From positions 1 through 53,870 of the forward strand of contig DYFL01000013.1 in assembly GCA_020725195.1 (NCBI GenBank): a stretch of 53,870 nt of DNA. The letters are read 5' to 3'. The translations under genes were made by a program, and so were the position numbers. Below are positions 26,542-35,268 of the stretch, piece after piece. Source of the DNA: Hydrogenophilus sp. Its GTDB lineage: Bacteria; Pseudomonadota; Gammaproteobacteria; Burkholderiales; Thiobacillaceae. Numbering within the stretch: the first letter of the stretch is position 1; the number at the start of each line of letters is the position of its first letter. Below the pieces are notes generated by a model. That model was not told where the DNA came from. It ran no database searches and saw only the letters and a list, made by a program, of their open reading frames with translations.

Positions 26542-27156
26542 ATGTCTGCCATGGAAACCCCCGCCAGCTCAGCGACCGATACACAGACCTCCATCTCCAC
26601 CCCCTCCGCAACATCCGCACCCGCCCCCAAAAAGCCCACCGCCAGAAAGGCCGCCGCAGCGAAGAAGCCTGCTGCGAAGAAGGCCGCCGCGGTGAAGAAG
26701 CCGGCCGCGAAGGCAACGACCGCCAAGAAGCCGGCCGCGAAGAAGACCGCCGCCAAGGCCGCCGCGGCGAAAAAGCCGGCCGTGAAGAAGGCCACCACCA
26801 AGACCGCCGCCAAGCCGGCCGCCAAGAAGACCGCCGCCAAGGCCACCGCGGCGAAGAAGCCGGCAGCGAAGAAGGCCACGACCAAGACCGCGGCCGCGAA
26901 GAAAACCACCGCGAAGAAAACCACCGCGGCGAAGAAGCCGGCCGTGAAGAAGACCGCCGTCAAGACCGCCGCCAAGCCGGCTGCAAAGAAGGCCGCCGCC
27001 AAGCCGGCCGCGAAGAAGACCGCCGCCAATGCCGCCGCCAAGCCGGCCGCGAAGAAGACCGCCACCAAGGCCGCCGCCAAGCCGGCCGCCAAGAAGGCTG
27101 CACCGGCCAGGAAGCCCGCTGCGAAGAAGGCCCCGGCCAAGAAGGCCGCGAAGTAA
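26542..27156 (+). CDS. Histone H1-like / AlgP-type Lys-Ala repeat protein
   Basis: 204 aa. After a Ser/Thr-rich lead of about 35 residues the rest is repeats of the KKPAAKKTAAK type, giving a strongly basic, disordered tail like eukaryotic H1, AlgP (AlgR3) of Pseudomonas or BpH1. Such proteins bind DNA or RNA non-specifically. The ATG has AGAGGAGTC upstream. A perfect intrinsic terminator follows at 27174. Repeat number is likely to vary between strains because the DNA itself is repetitive. Confidence 0.9.
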   Translation: MSAMETPASSATDTQTSISTPSATSAPAPKKPTARKAAAAKKPAAKKAAAVKKPAAKATTAKKPAAKKTAAKAAAAKKPAVKKATTKTAAKPAAKKTAAKATAAKKPAAKKATTKTAAAKKTTAKKTTAAKKPAVKKTAVKTAAKPAAKKAAAKPAAKKTAANAAAKPAAKKTATKAAAKPAAKKAAPARKPAAKKAPAKKAAK

Positions 27157-27173
27157 TACGCAGCACCTCCGAC

Positions 27174-27207
27174 ACAAGGGCGGGTTCATCCCGCCCTTGT
27201 TTTTTTT
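27174..27207 (+). terminator. Intrinsic terminator of the H1-like gene
   Basis: A perfect 11-bp stem ACAAGGGCGGG / CCCGCCCTTGT with loop TTCAT, followed by eight T residues. It lies 17 bp after the stop codon. Confidence 0.92.
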
Positions 27208-27267
27208 GAGGCGACAGGGCAGTCCAGATCGGCGCGGGTGCGGCGCCGGGGCAGGGACCTTCAAGGC

Positions 27268-27298
27268 ACGAAGGCCGTCCACGCAGGACGGCCTTCGT
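27268..27298. terminator. Strong 13-bp hairpin in the convergent gap
   Basis: ACGAAGGCCGTCC (27268-27280), loop ACGCA, GGACGGCCTTCGT (27286-27298). No T tract follows on either strand, so it may stabilise mRNA ends rather than terminate. The rest of the gap to 27457 holds a CCCTCNCCC-type repeat near 27357-27394. Confidence 0.45.
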
Positions 27299-27395
27299 CT
27301 ATCAAGGTCGGGTCAAAGCCGCGTTGATGTGAAACAACGCGAAGCGTTGCCGCATCCCCCTCGCCCGCAAGCGGGAGAGGGATAGGGGTGAGGGA

Positions 27396-27459
27396 AACCG
27401 TTCATGGCGCAACCCGTTGATTTTCATCGGCGGGGGCGGCGTGGGCGCCATGAACGGTT
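27396..27459. repeat. 15-bp inverted repeat overlapping the methyltransferase stop
   Basis: AACCGTTCATGGCGC (27396-27410) and GCGCCATGAACGGTT (27445-27459) are exact reverse complements. The right arm includes part of the stop codon of the minus-strand methyltransferase. Confidence 0.6.
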
Positions 27460-28285
27460 AGCGGGTCGCCGCCCGCCGCTGCCCGGGCATCCCCGGATCG
27501 ACGATCGCCATCTCGGCGAGCCGTTCGCCGCTGATGCGGCCTTCGAAGCGCTGCGTGACGGCGGCGCCGTTCACGCTGCGCTCGATCGCGAAGCTCAACC
27601 GCTCGCCCCGGACCCGTCCGTCCGCGATGGCGAAGGACTCGCCGCCGATCGTCAACGTCCCCCGAATCCTGTCGAGGTCCTGGGTGAGGTCCAGCCGGTG
27701 CCGCTCCTCGCCGCCGTTCGCGGTCCGGATGCGGTACTGCCAGACGCCGGAGGCGCGGGCCGGGATGTGCCAGAGGTAGATCGTCGCGCCGTTGACCGTC
27801 CGCTGCACTTCCGGCTCCCAGTCGCCCATGTCGAAGGAGTGGGAGACCACGGGCGTGCCCGGGCGCAGCTCCTTCATCAGCTTCGGCCGAAGCCGCAGGT
27901 TCACGTCCGGCAGCAGGTACAGGGTCACCACGCTCGCCGGCCGCAGATCCACCTGGAACAGATCGCCCTCGATGAACCGCACCCGGTCGCCCACCCCGGC
28001 CCGGCGGGCGTTGGCACGGGCTTCGGCGATCCGCTGCGGATCGATCTCGACGCCGACGCCGCGGGCGCCGAACTCCCTGGCCGCCATGATCACAATGCGT
28101 CCGTCACCGGAGCCGAGATCGTAGACCATGTCGCCCTTGCTCACCTTGGCGAGCTGGAGCATGGCCCGCACCACCGGCTCGGGCGTCGGCACGTAGGGCA
28201 CGTCGCGCGCCAGCGCAGATGCCGCCGCCGCGGCAGCGGCGAAAAGCGCGACTACGAAGAACGACCACTTGCGTGCGTATTGCAT
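27458..28285 (-). CDS. Class I SAM methyltransferase with predicted signal peptide (FAM173-like)
   Basis: 275 aa. An N-terminal signal-like segment (MQYARKWSFFVVALFAAAAA, cut near ALA) precedes a SAM-binding fold: DLGSGDGRIVIMAAREFGA (motif I), VGVEIDPQRIAEARANARRA and VVTLYLLPDVNLRLRPKL. These motifs resemble the FAM173/ATPSCKMT lysine methyltransferase group. The last 120 residues form a beta-rich domain of unknown role. SAM is not normally available outside the cytoplasm, so the segment may be an anchor. It follows the permease gene by 3 bp. Confidence 0.83.
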   Translation of the reverse strand: MQYARKWSFFVVALFAAAAAAASALARDVPYVPTPEPVVRAMLQLAKVSKGDMVYDLGSGDGRIVIMAAREFGARGVGVEIDPQRIAEARANARRAGVGDRVRFIEGDLFQVDLRPASVVTLYLLPDVNLRLRPKLMKELRPGTPVVSHSFDMGDWEPEVQRTVNGATIYLWHIPARASGVWQYRIRTANGGEERHRLDLTQDLDRIRGTLTIGGESFAIADGRVRGERLSFAIERSVNGAAVTQRFEGRISGERLAEMAIVDPGMPGQRRAATR

Positions 28286-28288
28286 GGC

Positions 28289-29662
28289 TTACCTCCAGGT
28301 TGCAGGTTTGCGGTTCAGGAAAAAGATCAGCGGCACGCCGGCGGCCAGCACGGCGACGCCGAGCAGGGCGCCGAAGCCGGTGTAGGCGAGGCTCGAGTAG
28401 AGCATGTAGGCGCAGGTCGCCGTGAAGAGCAGCGGCGTGAGCGGATAGAACGGCACGCGAAACGGCCGCGGCCGCGCGTGATCTCGCCAGCGCAGCACGA
28501 ACAGCGATACCGTCGTGAGCAGGAAGAAGAACCAGAAGACCGGCGAGAGATACTCCACCATCGTCTCGAAGCCGGAGCGCGACAGGGCGCCGACGAGCAC
28601 GAGCAGCAGCGCGATCGCGCCCTGCACCAGCAGCGCCCGGGTCGGGGCGTTGCGTCCGTCGTGCCAGCAGGCGAGAAAGCCGAACAGCGGAAAGTCGTTG
28701 CCGAGGGCGTAATTGGTGCGCGCGCCGGTCAGGATGGTGACGTTCATCGAGGTCAGGACCGCGATCACGATCAGCAGCGTGACGACGCCCGCTCCGGGAG
28801 CGCCGAGCGCCAGGCGCATGGCGTCCGCCGCCACCACCGAGGAGCCGCGCATGCCTTCGAGCCCGAGCACGTTCACGTAGGCCAGGTTCACGAGCAGGTA
28901 GATGAGCGTGATGGCGGCGATGGCGGTGACGAGCACCCGCGCCATGCTGCGCCCGCCGTCGCGCAGCTCCGCAGACACATAGGCCACTTCGTTCCAGCCG
29001 CCGTAGGTGAGCAGCACGAATATCATCGCCAGACCGAACGCCATGGAGGCGCCCGGCGCACTCGGCGCCGGTACCGCCCAAGGCGGCACCGTGTGCAGCA
29101 GGCCGACGACGGTCACGAACAGCAGGCCGAGCAAGATCACGGAGGTCGTCACGCGGTGCACGCCCGTGCTCGCGCGCAGGCCGACGAGGTTCAGCGCCGT
29201 GAGCGCGAACACGGCGAGGCCGGCATAGAGCGCCGCGCCGTATTCGCCGAGCGGATACAGCGCCGACAGGTAGTCGCCGAGCACGAACGCGAGGAGGGCG
29301 ATGGAGCCGGTCTGCAGCACCGTGAGCCGCGCCCAGGCGAACAGGAAGGCGAAACGCCGGTGGTAGGCGCGCGCCAGGAAGTGGTACTCGCCGCCAGCGT
29401 GCGGATAGGCGCTCGCGAGCTCGGCGTAGCACAGCGCGCCCGCGAGGGAGACGAGGCCGCCGAGCAGCCAGGCGGCGAGGAGGACGCCCTCGGTGGGGAT
29501 GTTGGCGGCGACGACCGAAGGCGCCCGGAAGATCCCGGCGCCGATGACCAGGCCGATGATGATGGCGATGACATCGAGGCGGCTCAGCACCGCGCGCGGG
29601 CCGGACGCCGCCGCCGATCCTCGATGGTCCGCGGGGCGCGGCTGGTCCGGCTCAGCGCGCAA
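28289..29662 (-). CDS. APC superfamily amino-acid permease
   Basis: 457 aa inner-membrane transporter with about 12 hydrophobic segments. The first helix has the substrate-binding signature IIIGLVIGAGIFRAPSVVA, and LTYGGWNEVAYVSAELRD and LTSMNVTILTGARTNYALG are typical of LAT-like APC proteins. The start is uncertain: 29662 is a TTG, and a GTG at 29590 would still keep all helices. It forms a unit with the methyltransferase downstream. Substrate not predictable. Confidence 0.88.
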   Translation of the reverse strand: MRAEPDQPRPADHRGSAAASGPRAVLSRLDVIAIIIGLVIGAGIFRAPSVVAANIPTEGVLLAAWLLGGLVSLAGALCYAELASAYPHAGGEYHFLARAYHRRFAFLFAWARLTVLQTGSIALLAFVLGDYLSALYPLGEYGAALYAGLAVFALTALNLVGLRASTGVHRVTTSVILLGLLFVTVVGLLHTVPPWAVPAPSAPGASMAFGLAMIFVLLTYGGWNEVAYVSAELRDGGRSMARVLVTAIAAITLIYLLVNLAYVNVLGLEGMRGSSVVAADAMRLALGAPGAGVVTLLIVIAVLTSMNVTILTGARTNYALGNDFPLFGFLACWHDGRNAPTRALLVQGAIALLLVLVGALSRSGFETMVEYLSPVFWFFFLLTTVSLFVLRWRDHARPRPFRVPFYPLTPLLFTATCAYMLYSSLAYTGFGALLGVAVLAAGVPLIFFLNRKPATWR

Positions 29663-29878
29663 GGTCCGGGCGCTCCGCGAGCGCCTTCCCGGCCAAGGGA
29701 CGGCACCTTTTCATGCCCTCCCCCGACATCGAGGGGCGGGGCGTCGCACGGTGGCGCCGGCGCCGGAGCGGTTGAATGATCAAATCCCCACTCCAGGGCG
29801 CTCGAAACGGGCCATGGCAAGGTTGCCGGCTGTGGCGCGCAACGCCCGCAGGCATGGGAAGGGTTGAAACCTTTTTGC

Positions 29879-30119
29879 CTCTTTCAAAATCTGGGTGGGT
29901 CATTTCGATTCCCAGAAGTAGCGTGTTCCGGTCCCTTCCCTCTCAGGGGGAAGGATAGGATGGGGGCGGGGCGGATGCACCACGCAACCCATCCCCACCC
30001 TTCATGCCCTTCGGGGCGCTCCCCTTGCCCCAAGGGATACCGTCCCTGCGGGACATAAAGGGGAGGGAACCCGTGAGCGGGCGCCCCTGTCTGCGCAACC
30101 CACTCGTTTTTCAGGAGAG
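29879..30119. repeat. MITE-like element with terminal inverted repeats, copy 1
   Basis: Ends read CTCTTTCAAAATCTGGGTGG at the left and ACCCACTCGTTTTTCAGGAG at the right, an imperfect inverted pair. In reverse complement it aligns with 35017-35198 along its length: GCAGACA just inside one end, CCCATCCTATCCTTCCCCCT in the middle and a GAAAGAG end. The interior carries GGGCATGAAGGGTGGGG-type sequence also seen at 42875-42942. Confidence 0.65.
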
Positions 30120-30399
30120 CCCGTTTTTTATAGCCTATGACACCAGGTGCTTGCGCAGGTTTCAGTTCGGGTGACAGGGCCGTTCTGACGATCAGGTCGC
30201 CACGCTCCTGCGCGAAACGATGGTCCCCGGATTCTCGAATGGCCCTCTCCATGTCCTGTCGGCATGGAGAGGCAGGCTGTTCAGGATTGGAGTGAGGGCA
30301 TATCGATGACCAGGTCAGCAATCGGGTGCAGGCACGGGCCGACGGCCGGTCTCCGGCATCTCGGCGGCTCCCCATATCCGCGCCGGGCAGGTCGGGCCC

Positions 30400-30543
30400 G
30401 TGCTGGCGCAGCATGTGACGGATCACATGGGCGTGCAGCCCTGCTACGGCAGCCGGCGCGCTCAGCCCGCGCGGGTACGCAAGTTCATCGATTTCGCGGC
30501 GGAGCGGCTGACCGACAATCCTGATTTCGTGTTGACCGAGAGA
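30400..30543 (+). pseudogene. Remnant of a LysR-type regulator C-terminus
   Basis: The frame encodes VTDHMGVQPCYGSRRAQPAR then VRKFIDFAAERLTDNPDFVL, which matches the usual end of LysR-family effector domains (YXXRRXXPXXVRXFIDFLXERL). Neither a helix-turn-helix nor the remaining effector domain precedes it. It lies convergent to cheZ and ends just before its stop. Confidence 0.5.
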
Positions 30544-30575
30544 GGGGGCTGCGGCGCCGGGGACCAAGCCCCACT

Positions 30576-31115
30576 TCAGTCGAACAGACTGTCGATGTCG
30601 TCCTGGGAGACCCGGCCCTCCTCGCGCACGGCCGGGCCGGCGAGCTTGCCCTCCTGCTCCTCGTCGATCAGCAGGTGCACCAGGCCATCCTCCATCTTCT
30701 GCACCGTCACCATGAGCTTGCCGACCACCTGCCCGACGAGGTCCTGGAAGGCCTGGGCCTGGATGATCTCGGCGGCCTGCTCGCTGGCGGCCTCGTGCTC
30801 GGCCTGCAGGCGCTGGAGGAAGGCGCGGATCTGCGGCGAGCGGCTCTTGGCATGGAGGCCCCTGGCCTCGGCCTGCTGCGCCCTGAGCCGGTCCAGGATG
30901 ATCTCCGCCGCCGTCAGGGTGCGCCCCGCCGCCTGCTCGGTGAGCGCCGAGATGTAGCGCAGGCGGTCGCGCGCGTTGTTGACCACCGCCGCCTGCGGGA
31001 TGCCGTCGCCGCCGATCTCCTGCAGGACGCTGTGCAGCTCGTCCACCATTGCGGCCACGTCACGGCGCAGATTTTCGATGTCCTTCAATTGCATCCCCTC
31101 ATATGCGAACGGCAT
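30576..31115 (-). CDS. cheZ: Chemotaxis protein phosphatase CheZ-like
   Basis: About 179 aa, helical. The catalytic-type helix is IIQAQAFQDLVGQVVGKLM, where CheZ has the Asp/Gln pair that dephosphorylates CheY-P, and the extreme C-terminus QDDIDSLFD resembles the CheY-binding tail. The start is uncertain: ATG 31115 has a CAGG 5-6 bases upstream, whereas ATG 31094 abuts GAGGGG with no spacer. No other che gene is in the window. It is divergent from the thioredoxin gene. Confidence 0.8.
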   Translation of the reverse strand: MPFAYEGMQLKDIENLRRDVAAMVDELHSVLQEIGGDGIPQAAVVNNARDRLRYISALTEQAAGRTLTAAEIILDRLRAQQAEARGLHAKSRSPQIRAFLQRLQAEHEAASEQAAEIIQAQAFQDLVGQVVGKLMVTVQKMEDGLVHLLIDEEQEGKLAGPAVREEGRVSQDDIDSLFD

Positions 31116-31194
31116 GGCCTGCATAGGCAGTATTAGCAAACCGTGATATGGTGAAAACACTTCCAGCCGACATTCTACTTTTGGAGCACCAATC

Positions 31195-31569
31195 ATGGCC
31201 GTCCTCGAAATCAACGACGAAAACTTCGAACAGACCATCCTCGACAACGATTTCGTGGTCCTGGACTTCTGGGCGCCCTGGTGCGGCCCCTGCCGCAGCT
31301 TCGCCCCGGTGTTCGAGGCGGCCTCCGAGAAGTATCCGGACATCGTCTTCGCCAAGGTGAACACGGAAGAGCAGCAGGGCCTGGCCGCGCACTTCCAGAT
31401 CCGCTCCATCCCCACGCTGATGATCTTCCGCGAGAAGGTGATCATCTACGCCCAGCCCGGGGCGCTGCCCGCCGGCGCCTTCGACGACCTGCTCGGCAAA
31501 GCCGGCGAGGTGGACATGGCCAAGGTCCACGAGGAAATCGCCAAGGAGGCCGAACAGGCCAAGTCCTAA
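31195..31569 (+). CDS. Thioredoxin
   Basis: 124 aa with active site WAPWCGPCR and the cis-Pro segment RSIPTLMIF. It reduces protein disulphides in the cytoplasm. The last about 20 residues (EVDMAKVHEEIAKEAEQAKS) are a helical extension beyond canonical Trx. It is convergent with the glycosyltransferase-like gene, overlapping its end by 4 bp. Confidence 0.94.
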   Translation: MAVLEINDENFEQTILDNDFVVLDFWAPWCGPCRSFAPVFEAASEKYPDIVFAKVNTEEQQGLAAHFQIRSIPTLMIFREKVIIYAQPGALPAGAFDDLLGKAGEVDMAKVHEEIAKEAEQAKS

Positions 31570-32636
31570 AGCAATTCCATCAGCCGCCGCGCCGCCTCCT
31601 CCGCCCCCTCCGCCGCGGCCGGCGGCTTCAAGCCCGAGGCCCACAGGGCCTCGAGCCTCTCCGCCATCCGACCCGCCTCCAGCACCGCCTCGTCGATCGC
31701 CAGCGCCCGCCCCTGCGCCTGCAGCCAGGCCGTAAGATAAGGCGTCTCCGGCCAGTCGGGGCGCTCCAGGTAGAGCACGGGCACCGCCTGTGCCGCCGCC
31801 TCGACGAAGCTGCCGTAGCCGGGCTTGGTGACGAGGGCGTCGCAGGAGGCGAGCAGGTCGGCGAAGGGCATGCCGGTGCGGTCATACGGCACGAAGTCCG
31901 GATGCCCGCCGCACCAGTCTTCCGGCGCCAGCCAGCATATGCCCGGCGTGCGCGGCCAGTGCGCCGCGGCCTTGCGGTAGCCGATGCCGCCCATGCCGAT
32001 CAGCACCAGGCGATCGGCGGCGCCCAGGCCCAGCCTCGCCCTCAGTTCCGCGCGCCGCACCCGGCCCCGGCCGGCAATCGGCGGGATCGCCTCGACATTG
32101 GGCAGGTCCGGCATGGGCATGGCGGGCGTGGGCCGCAGGAAGCGCAGCGCGCCGCGGTAGGCCGCACGGATCTCTTCGAGGATGGCCGCCATGCCTGCCG
32201 CCTCGCCCAGGTAATGCGCCGCGATGTCGGCCCAGTTGAGCGAACACAGCGCCACGGCCGGCCGCCCCGCGCGCTGCGCCGCGGCCAGGGGCAGGTAGGC
32301 GACGTTGCCGAGGACCGCCTCCACGCCCAAGGCGCCGTAGCGGCCGGCTTCCCGCGCGACCCGCGCCTCCCAGTCTTCGTGGAAAGCCCGGTAGCAGGCG
32401 AGCGCCGCCGGCACGTCCACCCGCAGGGCGTCGACCATGGGCATGCCGCAGTCCGCCGCCTCCCGCAGGTGCTCGAAGGGCACCTGGATGCGCGCCTCCA
32501 GGGCCTCGCGGCTCAGCCGGCTCTGGATGGTGAGGCGCAGATCGCCCCGCTGCGCCGCCAGGGCATGCAGCACCGGCGCGGTCTGGGCGAGATGTCCCAG
32601 GCCGTGGTGGCTGATGGCCACGAGGAGATGCCTCAA
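31566..32636 (-). CDS. MurG/UGT-like glycosyltransferase-fold protein
   Basis: 356 aa with a GT-B look: N-terminal LLVAISHHGLGHLAQTAPVL and C-terminal LIGMGGIGYRK, ASCDALVTKPGYGSFVEAAA and PVLYLERPDWPE. The conserved KPGXG(S/T)XXEA segment matches nucleotide-sugar transferases. The start is a TTG that overlaps the hda stop (ATTGA); there is no in-frame ATG before the first motif. Acceptor and donor are unknown. It is co-transcribed with hda. Confidence 0.8.
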   Translation of the reverse strand: MRHLLVAISHHGLGHLAQTAPVLHALAAQRGDLRLTIQSRLSREALEARIQVPFEHLREAADCGMPMVDALRVDVPAALACYRAFHEDWEARVAREAGRYGALGVEAVLGNVAYLPLAAAQRAGRPAVALCSLNWADIAAHYLGEAAGMAAILEEIRAAYRGALRFLRPTPAMPMPDLPNVEAIPPIAGRGRVRRAELRARLGLGAADRLVLIGMGGIGYRKAAAHWPRTPGICWLAPEDWCGGHPDFVPYDRTGMPFADLLASCDALVTKPGYGSFVEAAAQAVPVLYLERPDWPETPYLTAWLQAQGRALAIDEAVLEAGRMAERLEALWASGLKPPAAAEGAEEAARRLMELL

Positions 32637-33304
32637 TCGGTCTGCCCCTGCTGCAGCATCTCCCGCAGCAGGGGCAGCGTCACCGCGCGCTTCAGGCTCA
32701 GGGAGTAGGCATCGAGGGCGTCCACCGTGGCGAGCAGGCCGGGCAGGTCGCGCCGGCAGTGGTTGAGCAGGTAGCTCACCACCTCCTCGGGCAGGCGCAT
32801 GCCCCGCGCCTCGGCCCGGGCGTGCAGGGCGGCGGCGCGCTCCGCCTCGCTGGGCCGGTGGATGGCGTAGACCAGGCCGGAGCTCAGGCGCGTGGCGAGG
32901 TCGGGCCGCAGCCCCAGGCGCGCCGGCGGGAGGTCGCCCGCCGCCACGATGCGCCCCCTGCCATCGCGCGCCAGGTTGATGAGGTTGAAGAGGGCCACCT
33001 GGCCCGCGGCATCGAGGGCCTGCACATCGTCCACGGCGAGGAGCCGCGGCAGCCGCTCGGGCAGCCGCTCGCCGCGGGCGACGTAGCGGGCCTCGTGGCC
33101 GAGGCTGCCGGCCGTCCGGACGCAGGCATGCAGCAGATGGGTCTTGCCGCAGCCCGCCTCGCCCCAGAGATAGACGAGGGGCTCGACCTCGCCGCCCGTC
33201 GCCAGGGCGATGAGGGTGGCGACGGCCTCCAGGTTCTGGCCGGCAAGGAAGTTGTCGAAGCTCGGCGGGGCCTCCGGGCGGATGTCGAGGATCAGCTGCT
33301 GCAT
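32633..33304 (-). CDS. hda: DnaA regulatory inactivator Hda
   Basis: 223 aa, an AAA+ domain like DnaA domain III without the DNA-binding domain. It opens with the beta-clamp-binding QQLILDI and has Walker [13 protein letters not shown], Walker [11 protein letters not shown] and sensor-like [14 protein letters not shown]. With the clamp it converts DnaA-ATP to DnaA-ADP after initiation. It overlaps the downstream TTG start. Confidence 0.92.
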   Translation of the reverse strand: MQQLILDIRPEAPPSFDNFLAGQNLEAVATLIALATGGEVEPLVYLWGEAGCGKTHLLHACVRTAGSLGHEARYVARGERLPERLPRLLAVDDVQALDAAGQVALFNLINLARDGRGRIVAAGDLPPARLGLRPDLATRLSSGLVYAIHRPSEAERAAALHARAEARGMRLPEEVVSYLLNHCRRDLPGLLATVDALDAYSLSLKRAVTLPLLREMLQQGQTD

Positions 33305-33411
33305 GCAGCCAGTCTAACATTTGCGCGCTTTTCGGCCTTGAAAGCCTAGAAGACGCCGCCATAACCGGTCTATCATTTCCGTTTCGTTACGCCCTCGACA
33401 CGAGTCGTGCA

Positions 33412-34485
33412 ATGACCGTCGCACAGATCATCGCCCCTCCCCCGGCACGCCCGGTACCGGACGTCCCGCCCGTGGTCGAGGAAGCGCTCGGCGAGGCCGA
33501 GCGCGCCGAGCTCAAGGCCCGCATCAAGCGGCTGATGCAGGAGCAGGACGCGGTGCTGCTGGCGCACTACTACACCTCGGGCGACCTGCAGGACCTGGCC
33601 GTGGAGACCGGCGGCTGCGTCTCCGACTCCCTGGAGATGGCCCGCTTCGGCCATGCCGCCAGGCAGCAGACCCTGATCGTGGCCGGCGTGAAGTTCATGG
33701 GCGAGACGGCCAAGATCCTCAACCCCGAGAAGCGCGTGCTCATGCCCGACCTGGGCGCCGAGTGCTCGCTCGACCTGTCCTGCCCCGCCGAGGACTTCAC
33801 CGCCTTCTGCGATGCGCACCCCGATCGCACCGTGGTGGTCTACGCCAACACCTCCGCCGCCGTGAAGGCGCGCGCCGACTGGGTGGTCACCTCCAGCAGC
33901 GCGGTCAAGGTGGTGCAGCATTTGAAGGAACAAGGCAAGCGGATCATCTGGGCGCCGGACCGCTTCCTGGGCGACTACGTGCAGCGCGCCACGGGGGCCG
34001 ACATGGTGATCTGGCAGGGGGCCTGCGTCGTGCACGAGAAGTTCAAGGCGGACGGCATCCGCGAGCTCAAGGCCGAGCACCCCGAGGCCGCCATCCTGGT
34101 GCACCCCGAGTCGCCCGCGGACGTCATCGCCATGGCCGACGTGGTGGGCTCCACCACCCAGCTCGTCCACGCGGTCAAGACCCTCCCCAACCCCGCCTTC
34201 ATCGTCGCCACCGACATCGGCATCTTCCACAGGATGCACGAGGTCGCCCCGGAGAAGCTGCTGCTGGAGGCCCCCAGCGGCGGCAAGGGCGCCACCTGCG
34301 TGTCCTGCGCCCACTGCCCCTGGATGGCCATGAACGGGCTCAGGAAGCTCGCCCGGGTGCTGGAGACCGGCGCCAACGAGATCCACGTCCCCGAGGCGGT
34401 GCGGGTGAAGGCCGTGCGCTCCATCAGCCGCCTGCTCGACTTCGCCGCCCGGGCCGGCATCACCCCGGGCACGAGCGCGGACTAG
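33412..34485 (+). CDS. nadA: Quinolinate synthase A
   Basis: 357 aa 4Fe-4S enzyme that condenses iminoaspartate with DHAP for NAD synthesis. Motifs: [40 protein letters not shown] and three regions with cluster cysteines ([35 protein letters not shown]). It is the long proteobacterial form. No nadB or nadC nearby. Confidence 0.96.
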   Translation: MTVAQIIAPPPARPVPDVPPVVEEALGEAERAELKARIKRLMQEQDAVLLAHYYTSGDLQDLAVETGGCVSDSLEMARFGHAARQQTLIVAGVKFMGETAKILNPEKRVLMPDLGAECSLDLSCPAEDFTAFCDAHPDRTVVVYANTSAAVKARADWVVTSSSAVKVVQHLKEQGKRIIWAPDRFLGDYVQRATGADMVIWQGACVVHEKFKADGIRELKAEHPEAAILVHPESPADVIAMADVVGSTTQLVHAVKTLPNPAFIVATDIGIFHRMHEVAPEKLLLEAPSGGKGATCVSCAHCPWMAMNGLRKLARVLETGANEIHVPEAVRVKAVRSISRLLDFAARAGITPGTSAD

Positions 34486-34594
34486 GCGCCGCCGGGCAAG
34501 CCCTGTCTGCGGCCTGGCCACAAGCCTTTCCAGGCCCGCGCCAAACCCCGTAAAATCCGGGCGACCCGAAAGGACGCGCACAGGAGCGGACAGC

Positions 34595-35014
34595 ATGAGC
34601 CTCTTGCAGGAATTCAAGGCCTTCGCCATGCGCGGCAACGTCGTGGACCTGGCGGTGGCGGTGATCATCGGCGGCGCCTTCGGCAAGATCGTCGACTCCC
34701 TGGTCAAGGACATCGTCATGCCGCCGCTGGGCCAGCTCCTGGGCGGCGTGGACTTCAAGCACCTCTACATCAACCTCGGGGATCCGGCCTACGCGACCCT
34801 GGAGGCCGCGGAGAAGGCCGGCGCCCCGCTCATCAAGTACGGCGCCTTCATCAACACCCTGGTGGACTTCCTGATCATCGCCTTCGCGATCTTCGTGGCC
34901 ATCAAGGTCGTCAACCGCCTGAAACGTGAAGAGCCGGCCGCGCCCGCCGAGCCGGCCGCCCCGCCGGAGGACATCCTCCTGCTGCGGGAGATCCGCGACG
35001 CACTCAAGAAATGA
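34595..35014 (+). CDS. mscL: Large-conductance mechanosensitive channel
   Basis: 139 aa with two membrane helices: [20 protein letters not shown] then GGAFGKIV in the first, and [20 protein letters not shown] in the second. The cytoplasmic C-terminal helix [11 protein letters not shown] is present. MscL opens under membrane tension during osmotic downshock. A ribosome site (CAGGAGCGGACAGC) precedes the ATG. A MITE begins 2 bp after the stop codon. Confidence 0.96.
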   Translation: MSLLQEFKAFAMRGNVVDLAVAVIIGGAFGKIVDSLVKDIVMPPLGQLLGGVDFKHLYINLGDPAYATLEAAEKAGAPLIKYGAFINTLVDFLIIAFAIFVAIKVVNRLKREEPAAPAEPAAPPEDILLLREIRDALKK

Positions 35015-35016
35015 GG

Positions 35017-35198
35017 CTCTTTTCAAGAACGAGCGGGTAACGCAGACAAGGCCGCCTGTCCTCGGATTCCCTCCCCTTCAAGGGGAGCACCCAGAAGGGC
35101 ATGCACCCCACCCCCATCCTATCCTTCCCCCTGAGGGGGAAGGGACCGGGGTACGCCGCCGCCATGAACTGAAGTTACCCGCTCGAATTTCGAAAGAG
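35017..35198. repeat. MITE-like element with about 25-bp terminal inverted repeats, copy 2
   Basis: The left end CTCTTTTCAAGAACGAGCGG (then GTAAC) and the right end GTTACCCGCTCGAATTTCGA (then AAGAG) are imperfect reverse complements. The interior aligns with copy 1 (29879-30119), including CCCCCATCCTATCCTTCCCC. No coding sequence inside. It starts 2 bp after the mscL stop. Confidence 0.72.
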
Positions 35199-35220
35199 AC
35201 AGAAACGATCGCACCAACCG

Positions 35221-35249
35221 AAAGGCCGCCTCAATGAGGCGGCCTTTTT
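35221..35249 (+). terminator. Intrinsic terminator after mscL
   Basis: AAAGGCCGCCTC-AAT-GAGGCGGCCTTT (12-bp perfect stem) runs into TTTTTC. The MITE between mscL and this hairpin implies it separated the gene from its terminator. Confidence 0.85.
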
Positions 35250-35268
35250 CATGGTCCCGGCCGCGGCC

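Larger units (their letters stand above)
29663..30575. other. 913-bp gap without an intact gene
   Basis: It holds a 241-bp MITE-like repeat (29879-30119) and a LysR 3' remnant (30400-30543). The remainder shows no frame with protein-like composition, no rRNA/tRNA signs and no clear promoter. Confidence 0.6.

Noticed and set aside
26433-27140. 235-codon minus-strand frame that looks like a hydrophobic membrane protein
   Set aside because: It is the complement of the Lys-Ala repeat gene; its AGFFAA-type repeats only reflect that gene's codons.
26542-27156. CRISPR-like or tandem satellite array
   Set aside because: The repetition is in codons for KKPAAKK units with variable spacing inside a good open reading frame with ribosome site and terminator.
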